Counted from the first letter of the stretch, positions 52,584 through 62,396 are shown. The stretch is 64,000 nt of DNA from Hyphomicrobium_A sp963728165 (GCA_963728165.1 CAVSIY010000007.1:372001-436000); one strand, 5' to 3'. The notes: generated from the letters alone by a model not told the origin. Numbers and translations are program-made.

Positions 52584-54014
52584 ATGGCGCAGGCATTGAT
52601 GCCTGATCTCACCCCGGCGCGAGAGCAAGCCGGCGCAAGCGGGGATCGCAAGCGGTGGGTCTTGCCCGACACGCTTCTGATCATTGGCGCCTGTCTCGCC
52701 TATGCCGCGGTGCAGATAGCAACCGCACCGGCCGAGCCGATCACCGGCGGCGACTCCTACGCCTACATCATCTTCTTTCCGTCGCGTCCGTCAGGGTATC
52801 CGATTGCCCTCTGGCTCCTGGGCACAAAGGCCACGGTGTTTCTGCAGCCCGTCGCCTATGCGGCGGCGCTGGCGTGGCTCTTGAGCGAGGTGCTCGCGTG
52901 GACGCGTTTCCGATGGCTGGCGGTCGCGCTTTTTGTGTGCCTGGCGGCAAACCCGGCACTCAACAAGTGGCATGACTGCGTCATGTCGGAGTCACTGTTT
53001 CTGACCATGCAACTGTGCGTACTCGCAGCTGCCGTGCGCTGCATGCGCGTGCGTGACGTCGCCTCGCTGGCGTATCTGTCGTTTCTGGTCGGTCTTGCAG
53101 CGATCGTCCGCCAAGCCGGGCTCTTCTTCGCCATCCTGCCGCTCGTCTTGGCCTTTTTCGTTTCTCCCAGGGGGCGCCTGGCTGTGGCGCTGATCGCGGC
53201 GCTGGCACCGGCTTTCCTCGTCGTTTCCGTCGAGCGGGGCGCCTCCGGACTCTTGCGCGGGCAGGCGATGTTCAGCTCGCAACTGAGCGAGCACCTCTAT
53301 TCGCAAGGCGCGCTGATCGACAGCCCGGTGGAAACGGCCTCGGTTGCCCGCTTCGCACCCATCCGCGCGCTCATACGGGAGGCGCCCGACACGGACGCCA
53401 AGCAGACGATCGCCATCGAGTACATCAATTGCGTGCAGCACGCGTGCTCCGATCAGTTCAAAATTCCTCTGGAGGAGAAGCGCCGCGTCGGACTGAGGAG
53501 AATCCTCGCCGCCCCGCGCGCGTACGCCTATCTGCTGTGGCTGCAATATCGCGGGTTGTGGGCGGTCTATTCCCAGCAGCATTCCGCGTTCGCGCCGAGC
53601 CTCAAGGCCTATATCGATGCGCGCCGGCCGCTCCCCTTCGAGGAGCTGGTCAAACCGCTGACATCGGCGCCGTCACCGTATTTGTCGGAGCATGCGGCCT
53701 TGATCCGGCCTGCGATGATCGCGGTCGGCGCCTCAACGGGGGTCCTCGCGATCCTCGGATGGCTCCTCGTCCTGGCGCGAAAGGCCGACGACTATTTTCT
53801 GTTGGGGCTTCTGTGCGCGGCGGGCGCCCATGCGGCCCTCGTCTTCAGCGCCGTTCTCGGCGGGGGCGCGCCGCGCTACACGGCCTCGGTATGGCCGGCC
53901 TTGATGTTGTCGCTGCTGCTGGTTGCGGCCTCGGTCGGGCGGGCATGGCGCGGCAAGGGCGGGATGGAGCGGGCGATCGGGATCGAACCGACGACATTCA
54001 GCTTGGGAAGCTGA
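52584..54014 (+). CDS. Polytopic membrane protein, glycosyltransferase-like (GT-C type), 3' end overlapping tRNA-Gly
   Basis: A 476-residue protein with about 10 membrane helices. The loop after the first helix contains TGGDSYAYIIFFPSRPSGYPI, with an acidic residue placed as in GT-C (PMT/ArnT-like) glycosyltransferases, so it may move a sugar from a lipid carrier; this is a weak inference. GGGAGGGGACCCAC precedes the ATG. The last 17 codons (after RAWRGKG) lie over the tRNA-Gly gene on the other strand and the stop is formed inside it. That tail (AIGIEPTTFSLGS) is therefore antisense tRNA sequence, not protein homology. Confidence 0.72.
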   Translation: MAQALMPDLTPAREQAGASGDRKRWVLPDTLLIIGACLAYAAVQIATAPAEPITGGDSYAYIIFFPSRPSGYPIALWLLGTKATVFLQPVAYAAALAWLLSEVLAWTRFRWLAVALFVCLAANPALNKWHDCVMSESLFLTMQLCVLAAAVRCMRVRDVASLAYLSFLVGLAAIVRQAGLFFAILPLVLAFFVSPRGRLAVALIAALAPAFLVVSVERGASGLLRGQAMFSSQLSEHLYSQGALIDSPVETASVARFAPIRALIREAPDTDAKQTIAIEYINCVQHACSDQFKIPLEEKRRVGLRRILAAPRAYAYLLWLQYRGLWAVYSQQHSAFAPSLKAYIDARRPLPFEELVKPLTSAPSPYLSEHAALIRPAMIAVGASTGVLAILGWLLVLARKADDYFLLGLLCAAGAHAALVFSAVLGGGAPRYTASVWPALMLSLLLVAASVGRAWRGKGGMERAIGIEPTTFSLGS

Positions 54015-54039
54015 CGTTCTACCACTGAACTACGCCCGC
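53965..54039 (-). tRNA. tRNA-Gly (anticodon CCC)
   Basis: On the minus strand: acceptor GCGGGCG/CGCCCGC, D arm GTTC/GAAC with AGTGGTA, anticodon stem TCAGC/GCTGA enclosing TTCCCAA (anticodon CCC), T arm GTCGG/CCGAT enclosing TTCGATC, and an encoded CCA end at 53965-53967. It overlaps the 3' end of the membrane-protein frame on the plus strand. Confidence 0.94.
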
Positions 54040-54239
54040 ACTGGACCGGGGATGTAACATAACCGGGCCGCCCCCGAAAAGCCGAAGGTGAGCCGGGCCG
54101 TCCGTTTGCCGGGGTTTCCCCAGAGAACAGGCCAAGGCCGGCGCTCGTGCCGGAGCCCGGTTGTGCCGGGCCCAATCCGGCGGCATGCTGGACCCGCAAA
54201 GCTCCCCTGCCAGAGCTCGATTGAAAGGATTGCACCGCT

Positions 54240-55217
54240 TTGTCGCTCGCCACCAAAGCGCCTGAGGCGCCGACGAACGAGAAGTTCTCCGATCCCGACT
54301 GGACGGCCAAGGGCGAGCGGCGCGCCGTCGTGCCGCTCACCGAGCTGCGTACGCTGTGGATCAACACGGGCACGCTCTGCAACATCACTTGCGAGAACTG
54401 CTACATCGAATCGAGCCCGACCAACGATCGCCTCGTCTACCTCACCGCAGCCGAGGTGGCGCCCTTCCTCAGGGAGGCGCAAGCGCTCGGCACGCGCGAG
54501 ATCGGCTTCACCGGCGGCGAGCCGTTCATGAACCCGGAGTTTCTGGGCATGCTCGCCGACGCGCTGGGCTCGGGCTTCGAGGTGCTCGTGCTCACCAACG
54601 CCATGCAGCCCATGCAGCGCCCGCAGATGCAGCGCGGCCTTGTCGATCTGGGCAAGGCCTACGGCGCCAAGCTTACGCTGCGCGTCAGCCTCGATCACTA
54701 TACGCGAGCCCTGCACGAGACCGAGCGCGGGCTCAATACGTGGGACAAGTCGATCGAGGGCCTCGACTGGCTGGCGGCGCACGGTTTTCGCGTGACGATT
54801 GCCGGGCGCACGCGCTGGGGCGAGAGCGAGGCCTCCGAGCGCGAGGGCTTTGCTGAGCTCTTTGCGGCGCGCGGCTGGCCGATCGACGCGAACGATCCTG
54901 CCGAGCTCACGCTCTTTCCGGAGATGGATGGCGCCCACGAAGTGCCGGAGATCACCACCGCCTGCTGGGGCATTCTGCATAAAAGCCCGCGCGATGTGAT
55001 GTGCGCCTCCTCGCGCATGGTGGTGAAGCGCAAGGCGGCCGCCGCGCCCGTGGTGCTGCCATGCACCTTGCTGCCTTACGACGCGGCCTTCGAGATGGGG
55101 CCGACGCTAAAGGCCGCGTCAGCCGCCGACGGCGGCATGTTCGCGGACGGGGCCGTCAAGCTCTGCCACCCGCACTGCGCCCGTTTCTGCGTGCTGGGCG
55201 GCGGCAGCTGCTCCTAG
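54240..55217 (+). CDS. Radical SAM protein with C-terminal cysteine-rich region
   Basis: A 325-residue radical SAM enzyme. The [4Fe-4S]/SAM site is CNITCENC (residues about 45-52) in LWINTGTLCNITCENCYIES, followed by the GGEP motif in EIGFTGGEPFMNPEF. The C-terminal part holds further cysteines (TACWG, VMCAS, LPCTLL and KLCHPHCARFCVLGGGSCS), which suggests a second iron-sulfur cluster, as in twitch/SPASM-type enzymes. The substrate is unknown and no small peptide gene is evident beside it. The start is TTG 54240, with AAGGA 12 bases upstream; no better in-frame ATG exists before the conserved core. Confidence 0.87.
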   Translation: MSLATKAPEAPTNEKFSDPDWTAKGERRAVVPLTELRTLWINTGTLCNITCENCYIESSPTNDRLVYLTAAEVAPFLREAQALGTREIGFTGGEPFMNPEFLGMLADALGSGFEVLVLTNAMQPMQRPQMQRGLVDLGKAYGAKLTLRVSLDHYTRALHETERGLNTWDKSIEGLDWLAAHGFRVTIAGRTRWGESEASEREGFAELFAARGWPIDANDPAELTLFPEMDGAHEVPEITTACWGILHKSPRDVMCASSRMVVKRKAAAAPVVLPCTLLPYDAAFEMGPTLKAASAADGGMFADGAVKLCHPHCARFCVLGGGSCS

Positions 55218-55224
55218 AGGCGCG

Positions 55225-55596
55225 CTACTTCGCCTTGACGAGGGCGTCGCGGATCTCCTTCAGGTAGACCTCCGACTGCGACGGCGTGGCCGCCGGCTTG
55301 GCTTGGGGCTGGCGCAGGGTGTTGATGCCCTTGATCAGGAAGAACAGCGCGAGCGCCGTCAGCAGGAACTGCACGATGGTGTTCAAGAAGAGCCCGTACT
55401 TGATCTCGATCCCCTTCAAGGGCGTAGCGGTCAGGTTGGAGAAGTCGATGCCGGCCGTGATGTAGCCGATCACCGGCATTAAGATGTCGGCGACGAGCGT
55501 CGACACGATGGGCGTGAAGGCGGCGCCGATGATCACGCCGACGGCAAGATCGAGCGCGTTGCCCCGGGTCGCGAACTCCTTGAATTCTTGCCACAT
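55225..55596 (-). CDS. mscL: Large-conductance mechanosensitive channel
   Basis: A 123-residue inner-membrane channel that opens under high tension to release solutes on osmotic downshock. Seen are the N-terminal amphipathic helix (MWQEFKEFATRGNALDLAVGVIIGAAFTPIVSTLVADILMP), the first pore-lining helix, and the second membrane helix (LFLNTIVQFLLTALALFFLIKGIN). The cytoplasmic helix is SEVYLKEIRDALVK. The length is typical. GGAGGGAGGAGCAAAGCTC precedes the start on this strand. It converges with the radical SAM gene with seven bases between. Confidence 0.95.
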   Translation of the reverse strand: MWQEFKEFATRGNALDLAVGVIIGAAFTPIVSTLVADILMPVIGYITAGIDFSNLTATPLKGIEIKYGLFLNTIVQFLLTALALFFLIKGINTLRQPQAKPAATPSQSEVYLKEIRDALVKAK

Positions 55597-55783
55597 GAGC
55601 TTTGCTCCTCCCTCTCAGCTGTTGCGCAGGTGCTCCGTGGACAGACACTAGCCAATTCGAAAACCCCGTAAAATAGCGCGTTTACCCTGTCGATGTGCGC
55701 TTGCGCCATATATGCGTCGCAGTGTTGGCATGATTTCTAATGCCGGGCCGGTTGGGCTCGGGGGAGCATCGGAGGGGCCCGCC

Positions 55784-56044
55784 ATGATGGAGCGCAAGGA
55801 ACGCAAGCCGTATTGGCGCCACACCAAGTGGCAGATGCTGGCGAGCGTCGTGCCGTTCCTGATCCTGATCCTGGTGCTGCCGCTCTATGCCGCGAGCCTC
55901 AACACCGAGAAGTTCTTAGGCTTCCCCCTCGGCTACTTCCTCTGCGCGCACGGCATCGTGGGCATCGCGATCTTCACCGTGGCGAGCTTCGTCAACCGTC
56001 AGGACGCCATCGACCACTGGCACGGGGCGCACGAGGACACCTGA
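55784..56044 (+). CDS. DUF4212 small subunit of a two-component sodium:solute symporter
   Basis: An 86-residue protein with two membrane helices and the DUF4212 pattern (YWRHTKWQMLASVVPFLILILVLPLYAASLN, then FPLGYFLCAHGIVGIAIFTVASFVNRQDAIDHWHG). Such proteins are always encoded just before a VC_2705-type SSS symporter and are thought to form its small subunit. GGAGGGGCCCGCC precedes ATG 55784. The large subunit gene starts 22 bases after its stop. Confidence 0.9.
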   Translation: MMERKERKPYWRHTKWQMLASVVPFLILILVLPLYAASLNTEKFLGFPLGYFLCAHGIVGIAIFTVASFVNRQDAIDHWHGAHEDT

Positions 56045-56066
56045 GACAGCCGGCGGGTCCCGACCA

Positions 56067-57902
56067 ATGTCCGTTACCTCTCGCACCCGCTTCGTCAATC
56101 CGCGGCTCGGCACCTATTTCGGCATCTTCACCAGCTCGCTCGCCGGGCTCGTTCTGCTGCTCATCATCTTCGAGCAGTTGGGCACCTCCGAAGTGGTGCT
56201 CAGATGGTGCATGCTGCTGGGGCCCTTAGCGCTCTACGCCGCGATCGGCCTCCTGGTCCCCACGCGCGAGCCGTTGGAGTTCTTCGCCGCCGGCCGCCGC
56301 GTGCCCGCGGGCTACACCGGCCTCGGCATCGCCAATGCGACGCTCGGCGCCACCGGCATCGTCGCCATGACCGGCACGTTCTTCCTCATCGGGTTCGACG
56401 CCTTGTGCCTCATGATCGGCGCGCTGGCCGGGTTCGTCATCATGGCGGTGATGCTGGCGCCGTTCTTGCGAAAGTTCGGCAGCCTCACGGTGCCGAGCTA
56501 TCTCGGCCGGCGCTTCGAGAGCCGGGCCGTGCGCTTGTTGTCGGCCGCTCTCATCTCGGTGCCGCTGCTGTTGCTGCTGGCGGCTGAGCTCAGGATGGGC
56601 GCGTTCGCCGCCGGCTGGCTCGTCGGCCAACCCCAAGGCCTCATGGTCGCGATGCTGGTGCTCGCCATCATCGTCAGCGTGGTGATGGGCGGGACGCGCT
56701 CGCTGACGTGGTCGGGCAGCGCGCAGGCGATCGCCGCCATCCTGGCGCTGATCGTGCCGGTCGCCATCGTCGCCGTCATGGTGACCAACTTCCCCCTGCC
56801 GCAGCTCACGCACGGGCCGCTGTTGCGGGCGCTCGTCTACAACGAGGCGGCCCAGGGCGTGCCCATCGTCGATGCGCCCGGCCTCACCTTCATGCTGCCG
56901 GGCGAGGGCTTCGCGGCCATCGCCAAGCGGTTCACGGCGCCCTTCGGCAACGTGGGTCCTACGGCCTTTGCCGTCGCCACGCTGACCGTGATGGCCGGCG
57001 TCGCCGCCTCGCCGTGGCTGCTGCCGCGGGTGACGATGACGCCCGGCGTCTACGAGACCCGCAAGTCGCTCGGATGGGCGACCGTGTTCTTCGGCCTCAT
57101 CATGCTGACCGCGGCCTCCGTGTCGGTCTACATGCGCGCCTTCGTCATGGACATCGTCAAGGACGGCCCTCCAGCCTCGCTTCCCGACTGGATGCGCCAG
57201 CTCGTGGAGCTGGGTTTTGCCCGGGTGAATGAGGCCGCCGGCACCTTGAGCTTCACCAGCTTCGAATTCGCGCGCGACACCGTGCTCTTGAGCCTGCCGA
57301 TCGCGGCCGGGCTGCCGAAAGTCTTCCTCTATTTTGCCGCCGCCGGCATCGTCGCCGCCGCTCTCGTGGCGATCGGCGCCGCCACGGTGACGCTCGCCAA
57401 CGTGCTGTGCGAGGACGTGGTCAACGGGCTCTCGTGGGAGCCCTTGCCGCGCGACGCGCGCCTGTGGGTGACGCGGATTGCCATCGTCGGCGTCGCCGTG
57501 TTCGGCGGCGTCATCACGCTTCTGGCGCCGACCGATCCCTTGCGGCTCGTGCTCTGGTGCCTGGCTCTCACCGGCTCCACGCTCTTTCCCGTCCTCGTCT
57601 TATCGATCTGGTGGAAGCGGATGAACGCTTTCGGAGCGATGGCGGGCTTAGCGTGCGGGTTCACGGTCGCGGTGCTCACGATCCTCGCCGGGGAGGCCAA
57701 CATACTGGGCATCGACGGGGCGCTTGCGGGCCTTCTGGGCCTCCCGGCGGGCGCGCTCGGCGTTCTGTTGGCAAGCATTGCGACGCCCGGCCCCAGCCGC
57801 AGTATGCTCGAGCTGGTGCGCGAGCTCCGCATTCCCGGGGGCGAGGTCGTCTATGATCGCGAGATGCGCCTGTTGCGCCTGAAGAACCGCGAGCGCGACT
57901 GA
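56067..57902 (+). CDS. Sodium:solute symporter (SSS family, VC_2705 type)
   Basis: A 611-residue inner-membrane protein with about 13 helices, driven by Na+. It has GRRVPAGYTGLGIANATLGATGIVAMTGTFF, LRKFGSLTVPSYLGRRFESRAVRLLSA and the Na+-site region with GGTRSLTWSGSAQAI. It keeps the large periplasmic loop and the second-half ASPWLLPRV of the VC_2705 group. Related systems take up short-chain monocarboxylates such as acetate; the substrate here is inferred at best. It forms an operon with the DUF4212 gene and converges with yjbQ, leaving eight bases. Confidence 0.9.
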   Translation: MSVTSRTRFVNPRLGTYFGIFTSSLAGLVLLLIIFEQLGTSEVVLRWCMLLGPLALYAAIGLLVPTREPLEFFAAGRRVPAGYTGLGIANATLGATGIVAMTGTFFLIGFDALCLMIGALAGFVIMAVMLAPFLRKFGSLTVPSYLGRRFESRAVRLLSAALISVPLLLLLAAELRMGAFAAGWLVGQPQGLMVAMLVLAIIVSVVMGGTRSLTWSGSAQAIAAILALIVPVAIVAVMVTNFPLPQLTHGPLLRALVYNEAAQGVPIVDAPGLTFMLPGEGFAAIAKRFTAPFGNVGPTAFAVATLTVMAGVAASPWLLPRVTMTPGVYETRKSLGWATVFFGLIMLTAASVSVYMRAFVMDIVKDGPPASLPDWMRQLVELGFARVNEAAGTLSFTSFEFARDTVLLSLPIAAGLPKVFLYFAAAGIVAAALVAIGAATVTLANVLCEDVVNGLSWEPLPRDARLWVTRIAIVGVAVFGGVITLLAPTDPLRLVLWCLALTGSTLFPVLVLSIWWKRMNAFGAMAGLACGFTVAVLTILAGEANILGIDGALAGLLGLPAGALGVLLASIATPGPSRSMLELVRELRIPGGEVVYDREMRLLRLKNRERD

Positions 57903-57910
57903 GCGCCGGC

Positions 57911-58375
57911 TCAGGTGAGCGCCCGCGTGCCCAGGTAGTGCAGCACCACCTCGCGCCGGTGCGGCCGATCGCGGTGCTCCACCACGTAGATGCCCTGCCA
58001 GGTGCCGAGCACCATGGAGCCGGAGCGCACGGGGATCGGCAGCGACGTCGCCGTCAGCGCGGCCTTGATGTGGGCCGGCATGTCGTCGGGCCCCTCGACG
58101 TCGTGGACATAGGGGATGTCCTTGGGAGCCAGGCGCTCGAGCGCATGCACGAGATCGACGTGCACGTCGGGGTCGGCGTTCTCCTGGATGAGGAGCGAGG
58201 CCGAGGTATGGCGGATGAAGAGCGTGAGCAAGCCGTCGCCGGCCTCGATCTGCGAGAGCCAGGTGCGGACTTTCTCGGTGATCATGACGAGCCCCGGCCC
58301 GCGCGTGTCGACGCTGAGCGTCTGCAAGGCTTGAGCGAGGTCGGTGTCGCCCCGTGTTTTTGTGGGGTTCGTCAT
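57911..58375 (-). CDS. YjbQ family protein (secondary thiamine-phosphate synthase activity)
   Basis: A 154-residue protein of the UPF0047/YjbQ family. Members have weak thiamine-phosphate synthase activity, though the true role is uncertain. The core LFIRHTSASLLIQENADPDVHVDL and the later DDMPAHIKAAL...LGTWQGIYVVEHRDRPHRREV are intact, with the conserved His residues that form the metal-like site of the trimer. It stands between the symporter operon (convergent) and a coiled-coil secreted protein gene on the same strand. Confidence 0.9.
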   Translation of the reverse strand: MTNPTKTRGDTDLAQALQTLSVDTRGPGLVMITEKVRTWLSQIEAGDGLLTLFIRHTSASLLIQENADPDVHVDLVHALERLAPKDIPYVHDVEGPDDMPAHIKAALTATSLPIPVRSGSMVLGTWQGIYVVEHRDRPHRREVVLHYLGTRALT

Positions 58376-58401
58376 GCGACTTTGCGTGGTTGGCAGCGGC
58401 T

Positions 58402-58866
58402 CTAGAGGGCCGTCTCCGGCTTGCGGGTGTGCTCTTTCTCGAGCTTCTCCATACGATCGTGCAGCTTGTTCAGCATGCGCTCGAAGTAGTCGAAGGCCTT
58501 GTCGACATCCTCCTCGCTCGGCAGCACCAGCTTGGCGCCGGGCGCCGGCGCCGCATCCGCCTGGTTCTCATCGGGCCCCAACGTCCCCCCCAGGTGCTCG
58601 ACCTGGTCCTTCAGCGTCTTGTTCTCGGCGCGCAGCTTGTCGATCTCGGCCAAGAGGTCGCGCTGACTGTCCTCCATGTCCTCGCACGCCCATTTGTCGT
58701 CCTTGTGCCGGCACAGCGCCATCGCGCCCGTTTGCGTGTCGAGGCGCACGACCCCGTCCGCGGCAGGAGACATGGTGTAGCGGCCACTTGGCTCGCCGGC
58801 CGCATAGGCTGCACCAGAAAGAATTGTCACAGCAACCATTGAAACGACCAGCCTCGAAGCGCGCAT
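58402..58866 (-). CDS. Secreted coiled-coil protein of unknown function
   Basis: A 154-residue protein with a signal peptide (MRASRLVVSMVAVTILSGAAYA). A short beta region with two Cys (GRYTMSPAADGVVRLDTQTGAMALCRHKDDKWACEDME) probably forms a disulfide-closed unit. A heptad-patterned helix follows (QRDLLAEIDKLRAENKTLKDQVEHLG) and then a second helix (KAFDYFERMLNKLHDRMEKLEKEH). It may oligomerise in the periplasm. ATG 58866 starts the signal peptide; the frame continues to 58989 without meaning. It ends 26 bases from yjbQ, probably one transcript. Confidence 0.75.
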   Translation of the reverse strand: MRASRLVVSMVAVTILSGAAYAAGEPSGRYTMSPAADGVVRLDTQTGAMALCRHKDDKWACEDMEDSQRDLLAEIDKLRAENKTLKDQVEHLGGTLGPDENQADAAPAPGAKLVLPSEEDVDKAFDYFERMLNKLHDRMEKLEKEHTRKPETAL

Positions 58867-59169
58867 GGCGTCCTCCACCTCTGCAGCCGGCCTTGCCCGG
58901 CAGCTCTGACCGCGACGTGAGCATAACCCCAGACTGTGGCGAAAAGCCCGATTTCGGCCGATTTCGGACCCGGTCGGTGCGAATTGCATCGCCGCTTAAC
59001 CGAACATTTACTGCGACTCGCGGACCTTTAGGGGGAGCGGTGGCGAATTCATGCGGCGTTTGGATTTGGCCTCGCCGGCCCGCGCGAGCGAACCGGAGGA
59101 ATGCCCTCCTTCGCTGGCGGCGGGAACGATGCCTTATCGACTGGTCAGCGCGCGCGCCAAGGGAACGAG
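58867..59169. other. Divergent intergenic region
   Basis: About 300 bases between the coiled-coil protein gene and the PodJ-like gene, which are transcribed away from each other. It should contain both promoters. I saw no repeat or RNA; short open frames here have no supporting features. Confidence 0.4.
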
Positions 59170-62044
59170 ATGCCTACACAAGCCCCCAAGGATCTTTACG
59201 GTGCGCGCCCGGACGCGTCCGCGGACGCTTCCGACGAGCCGAGCCAGGCGATGAAGCTCACTCAGATGCGCGATCGGCTCACGTCGCTGAGCGAGGAGGC
59301 GCGCTCGATCCGCGCTCAGGTGCCCAACGAGTTCGAGCCCGACGTCGAGCGCATCCAGCAGCAGATGCAACGCCTCGGCGAACGGCTGTCGGAATTGGGC
59401 GCCGGCGCCCTCTATCACGGCGGCGCCGGGGCCGATCCTTCGCAAGAGGGCGCCGAGACCGATCCCAATAGGATTGCCGACGACGTGATTCTGCTCGGCG
59501 GGCCCGCAAGGTCGGACGATCCCTGGGACGCCGACACCGCCAATGCGCTGACCCGCTTCTACGAGTTGGGTGACGCGGGCCTCGGCTCCGAGGCGGCTCA
59601 GTCCGCCGGCCCTGCAGCCGGCGAGCCGCAAGGAGCCGCGCGCACCGTCGTAACGGTCGAGCCCGCTTGGCTCGATCGGCGCTTTGCCGAGATCGCGGAG
59701 CGCATCGAGCAGTCGTTGGCCGAGATCAGGCCCGAGAGCTCGCTGTTGACGCTCGGGCACCGCTTCGACGAGCTCGAGATGCACATGGCCTCGGCGCTGC
59801 GCGGGGTCGCGATGCGCACCGATATCGAGGAGCTGCGCGTGGCCGAGGCGCAGATCGAGGATATCGGCACGCAGCTCGATCAGCTGCGGCGCCAGCTGGC
59901 CCGCCTCGATATCATCGACACGCACCTCGATGCTCTGTCCACGCAGCTCTCCGACGAGCGGCTCACTAAGCTGTTCGGCCTCGGCGAGGACGCAGGTCGC
60001 GACAGCGTCCGTTTCGGGGCCATCGATGCTCAGCTCGCCAACATCGCCGCTCAGTTGTCTCACGACCGGCTTGCCGACATCGTCAACCAGAGCGTCGGCC
60101 ACAACGCCGACCTCGAAGGGCTGGCGGACGCGGCCGCGCGCAAGGCCGCGGCGCACTTCGCCGACAAGGGACTTCTGGAGGCGCAGACGCGTGACATCGG
60201 CGAGGTCCGCGGGCTCATCGAAAACCTCATCAGCGAGCGCCGCAACAGCGACGAGAATAACGCCAGCATGCTGGAGACGATGCAGCAGGCCATCATTCGC
60301 CTGCTCGACCGCATCGATGCTCTCGAGCTCGGCCGCCAGACGGCGGAGGCGGCGCCTGCCGCTGCCGCGTCCATGCCGGCGCCCGAGGAGGCACAGCCCG
60401 CCGCCGGCGAGCCAGAGCCCGTTGCTCACCAGCCCGAGCCGGCAGAGCCGGCAGCAGAGTACGAGCCGCCGCAGTCGGCCGCCATGGGCGAGCCTGGCGA
60501 CGAAGAACTCGTTTCTGCCGCCCGACCCGGAGGCCGGCTTCGAGACGGCGCCCTTCGACTTCGACGCGGCCTTCGCCAGCGATCGCGGTGCCGGTGCGCC
60601 GCAGGCACAAGCGGTCGAGCCGCCTGCACGCCGCATGAACGTGCTCCGCCACGATTTCATCGCCGATGCGCACCGGGCCAAGCTCAAGGCCGCGAGCAAG
60701 CTCGATAGCTTCAGCGATCTCGGGCAGACCCGCATGGGCGAGGGCGGGGCGCCGGCGGAGAAGGCTGCGCCGCCGCCCGCCAAGGCGCGCACGCGACGCT
60801 CGTTCTTCAAATCGCCCCGGGTCTTGATGAGCATCCTCACGCTGCTCGCGATGATCCCCGCCGCCTTGTTCTTCATGCCGCGCACGCCTGTCGATCCCGG
60901 TGCCAATGCGGCCGCCGCCGGCAGCGTCGTCCCGGCGGCCGACGACGGCGCCTCCGCTGCTCACGGTGCGCCTGCCGCGGGTGTCGTGACACCGGAGGAC
61001 GCGGCCCCGGCCGCGCCGGAGCAGAACGGGACCGCTGCCCCCACGGGCGAGGTCCCCTCCAAGCAGTCACAGCAATTTCCTGCCGGCGGCTCCCAGGACG
61101 CAGGCCAATACCAGGATGTCGGCGCTCCTCCGGGAAGCGCCCTCTCCGATCCAGTCGACACCGCCTCCCTCCCCGACGGGATTACATCGGAGCCCGACGC
61201 CGAGCCGGCGGCGGGGCGCCTGGTGACGCGTCATAAGGACGGACGGATTTCAGAGGTGTCGGGCGGGCCCGGCGTTTCCGCGACGCCGGCGGCGCTGATG
61301 GAAGAGCGCGTCCTGCGCATGAACGGCGTGGCGACGGGCGGTGCCGAGGACCAGGCGACCGCAGGCAAACCGTTGGCGCTGCCGCCCGCTATGGTGGGCC
61401 CCTTCTCGCTGCGCCTCGCTGCCGTGCAGGGCAAGCCTTCGGCTCAATACGAGGTGGCCTCGCGGCTCGCCGAAGGCAAAGGTCCTGGTCAGAACCTCAA
61501 GGACGCCGCCCAGTGGTTCCTGCGCTCGGCGACGAGCGGGTTCGCCATGGCCCAGTTCCGGCTCGGCACGCTCTATGAGCGCGGCGTCGGCCTGAAGATG
61601 GACCTGGCGCGGGCCAAGGTGTGGTACACCCGCGCCGCCGAGCAGGGTAACGTCAAGGCCATGCACAACCTGGCGGTGCTGCTGGCCGGACGCGGCGGCG
61701 CCAAGCCCGATTACCCCAACGCCGTGCACTGGTTTACGCAGGCCGCCGAGCATGGCCTGACCGACAGCCAATACAATCTCGCGATCCTTTACGATAACGG
61801 CATGGGCGCCCCCAAGGACGAGAAGGAAGCCTACAAGTGGCTGCTGCTCGCCGCCAAGTCGGGCGATGCCGAGGCCACGAGCCGGCGCGACGTACTCAAG
61901 GCGCGGCTCAGCGAGGAGGATCGTGCGGCCGCGGAGGCTTTCGCGGGCTCCTGGCATGCCAGGCCCATCGATCCTGAGGCCAACAATTCGCAGCTGGCCG
62001 GGCAAGCTTGGCAACGGCGTCAGCAGGGTCCGAACAACGGCTGA
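59170..62044 (+). pseudogene. PodJ-like Sel1-repeat protein, one frameshift
   Basis: A protein of about 957 residues when one frame break is repaired. In order: a long coiled-coil cytoplasmic part (59230-60350, with repeated phrases such as LDQLRRQLARLDIIDTHLDALSTQLSDERL), an Ala/Pro/Glu-rich linker, one membrane helix at about 60817-60880 (SPRVLMSILTLLAMIPAALFFM), a disordered periplasmic linker and three to four Sel1-type repeats near the C-terminus (AQFRLGTLYERGVGLKMDLARAKVWY). This matches PodJ, a polar organiser in alphaproteobacteria. The break is near 60505: GACGAAGAACTCG has one extra base relative to the downstream frame NSFLPPDPEAGF. ATG 59170 has AAGGGAACGAG upstream. Confidence 0.75.
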
Positions 62045-62069
62045 GGCCCAAGAGGCACATGCTTCAACA

Positions 62070-62114
62070 AACCCCGTGCGCAGGATCCAGCCGGCGCACG
62101 GGGTTGCTTTTTTT
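62070..62114 (+). terminator. Strong Rho-independent terminator after the PodJ-like gene
   Basis: AACCCCGTGCGC (62070-62081) pairs perfectly with GCGCACGGGGTT (62094-62105), loop AGGATCCAGCCG, followed by GCTTTTTTT. The rest of the gap to 62396 shows nothing else recognisable. Confidence 0.9.
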
Positions 62115-62396
62115 ACCGCACACACAGGCGAAGCCCAATTCGCCCAGGTCATGCCTTGACACAACGCATGGTGTCGGAGCATTCGTGAGGTCGAAGGTTG
62201 TGCGCAAAGTTGGGGCGCCGCCTTCTCCTTGCTGCCGGCTGCGCGGCTGCGCGACGGCCTAGCCTCATCAGGGAATGCTGCCCCAAGCCGGTCGACAGGT
62301 AGCCCGCGGCGGCCGTATTGGCACCCGACGCCGCAGCGCGCCGGTGCTTAGCTCCATGACCGCGGTGCGCACAAGGGTTTGTGCCGGGCGAGACTG

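Noticed and set aside
53971..54014. Protein tail reading AIGIEPTTFSLGS
   Set aside because: This is the antisense of a tRNA gene and is a familiar annotation artefact, not a protein motif.
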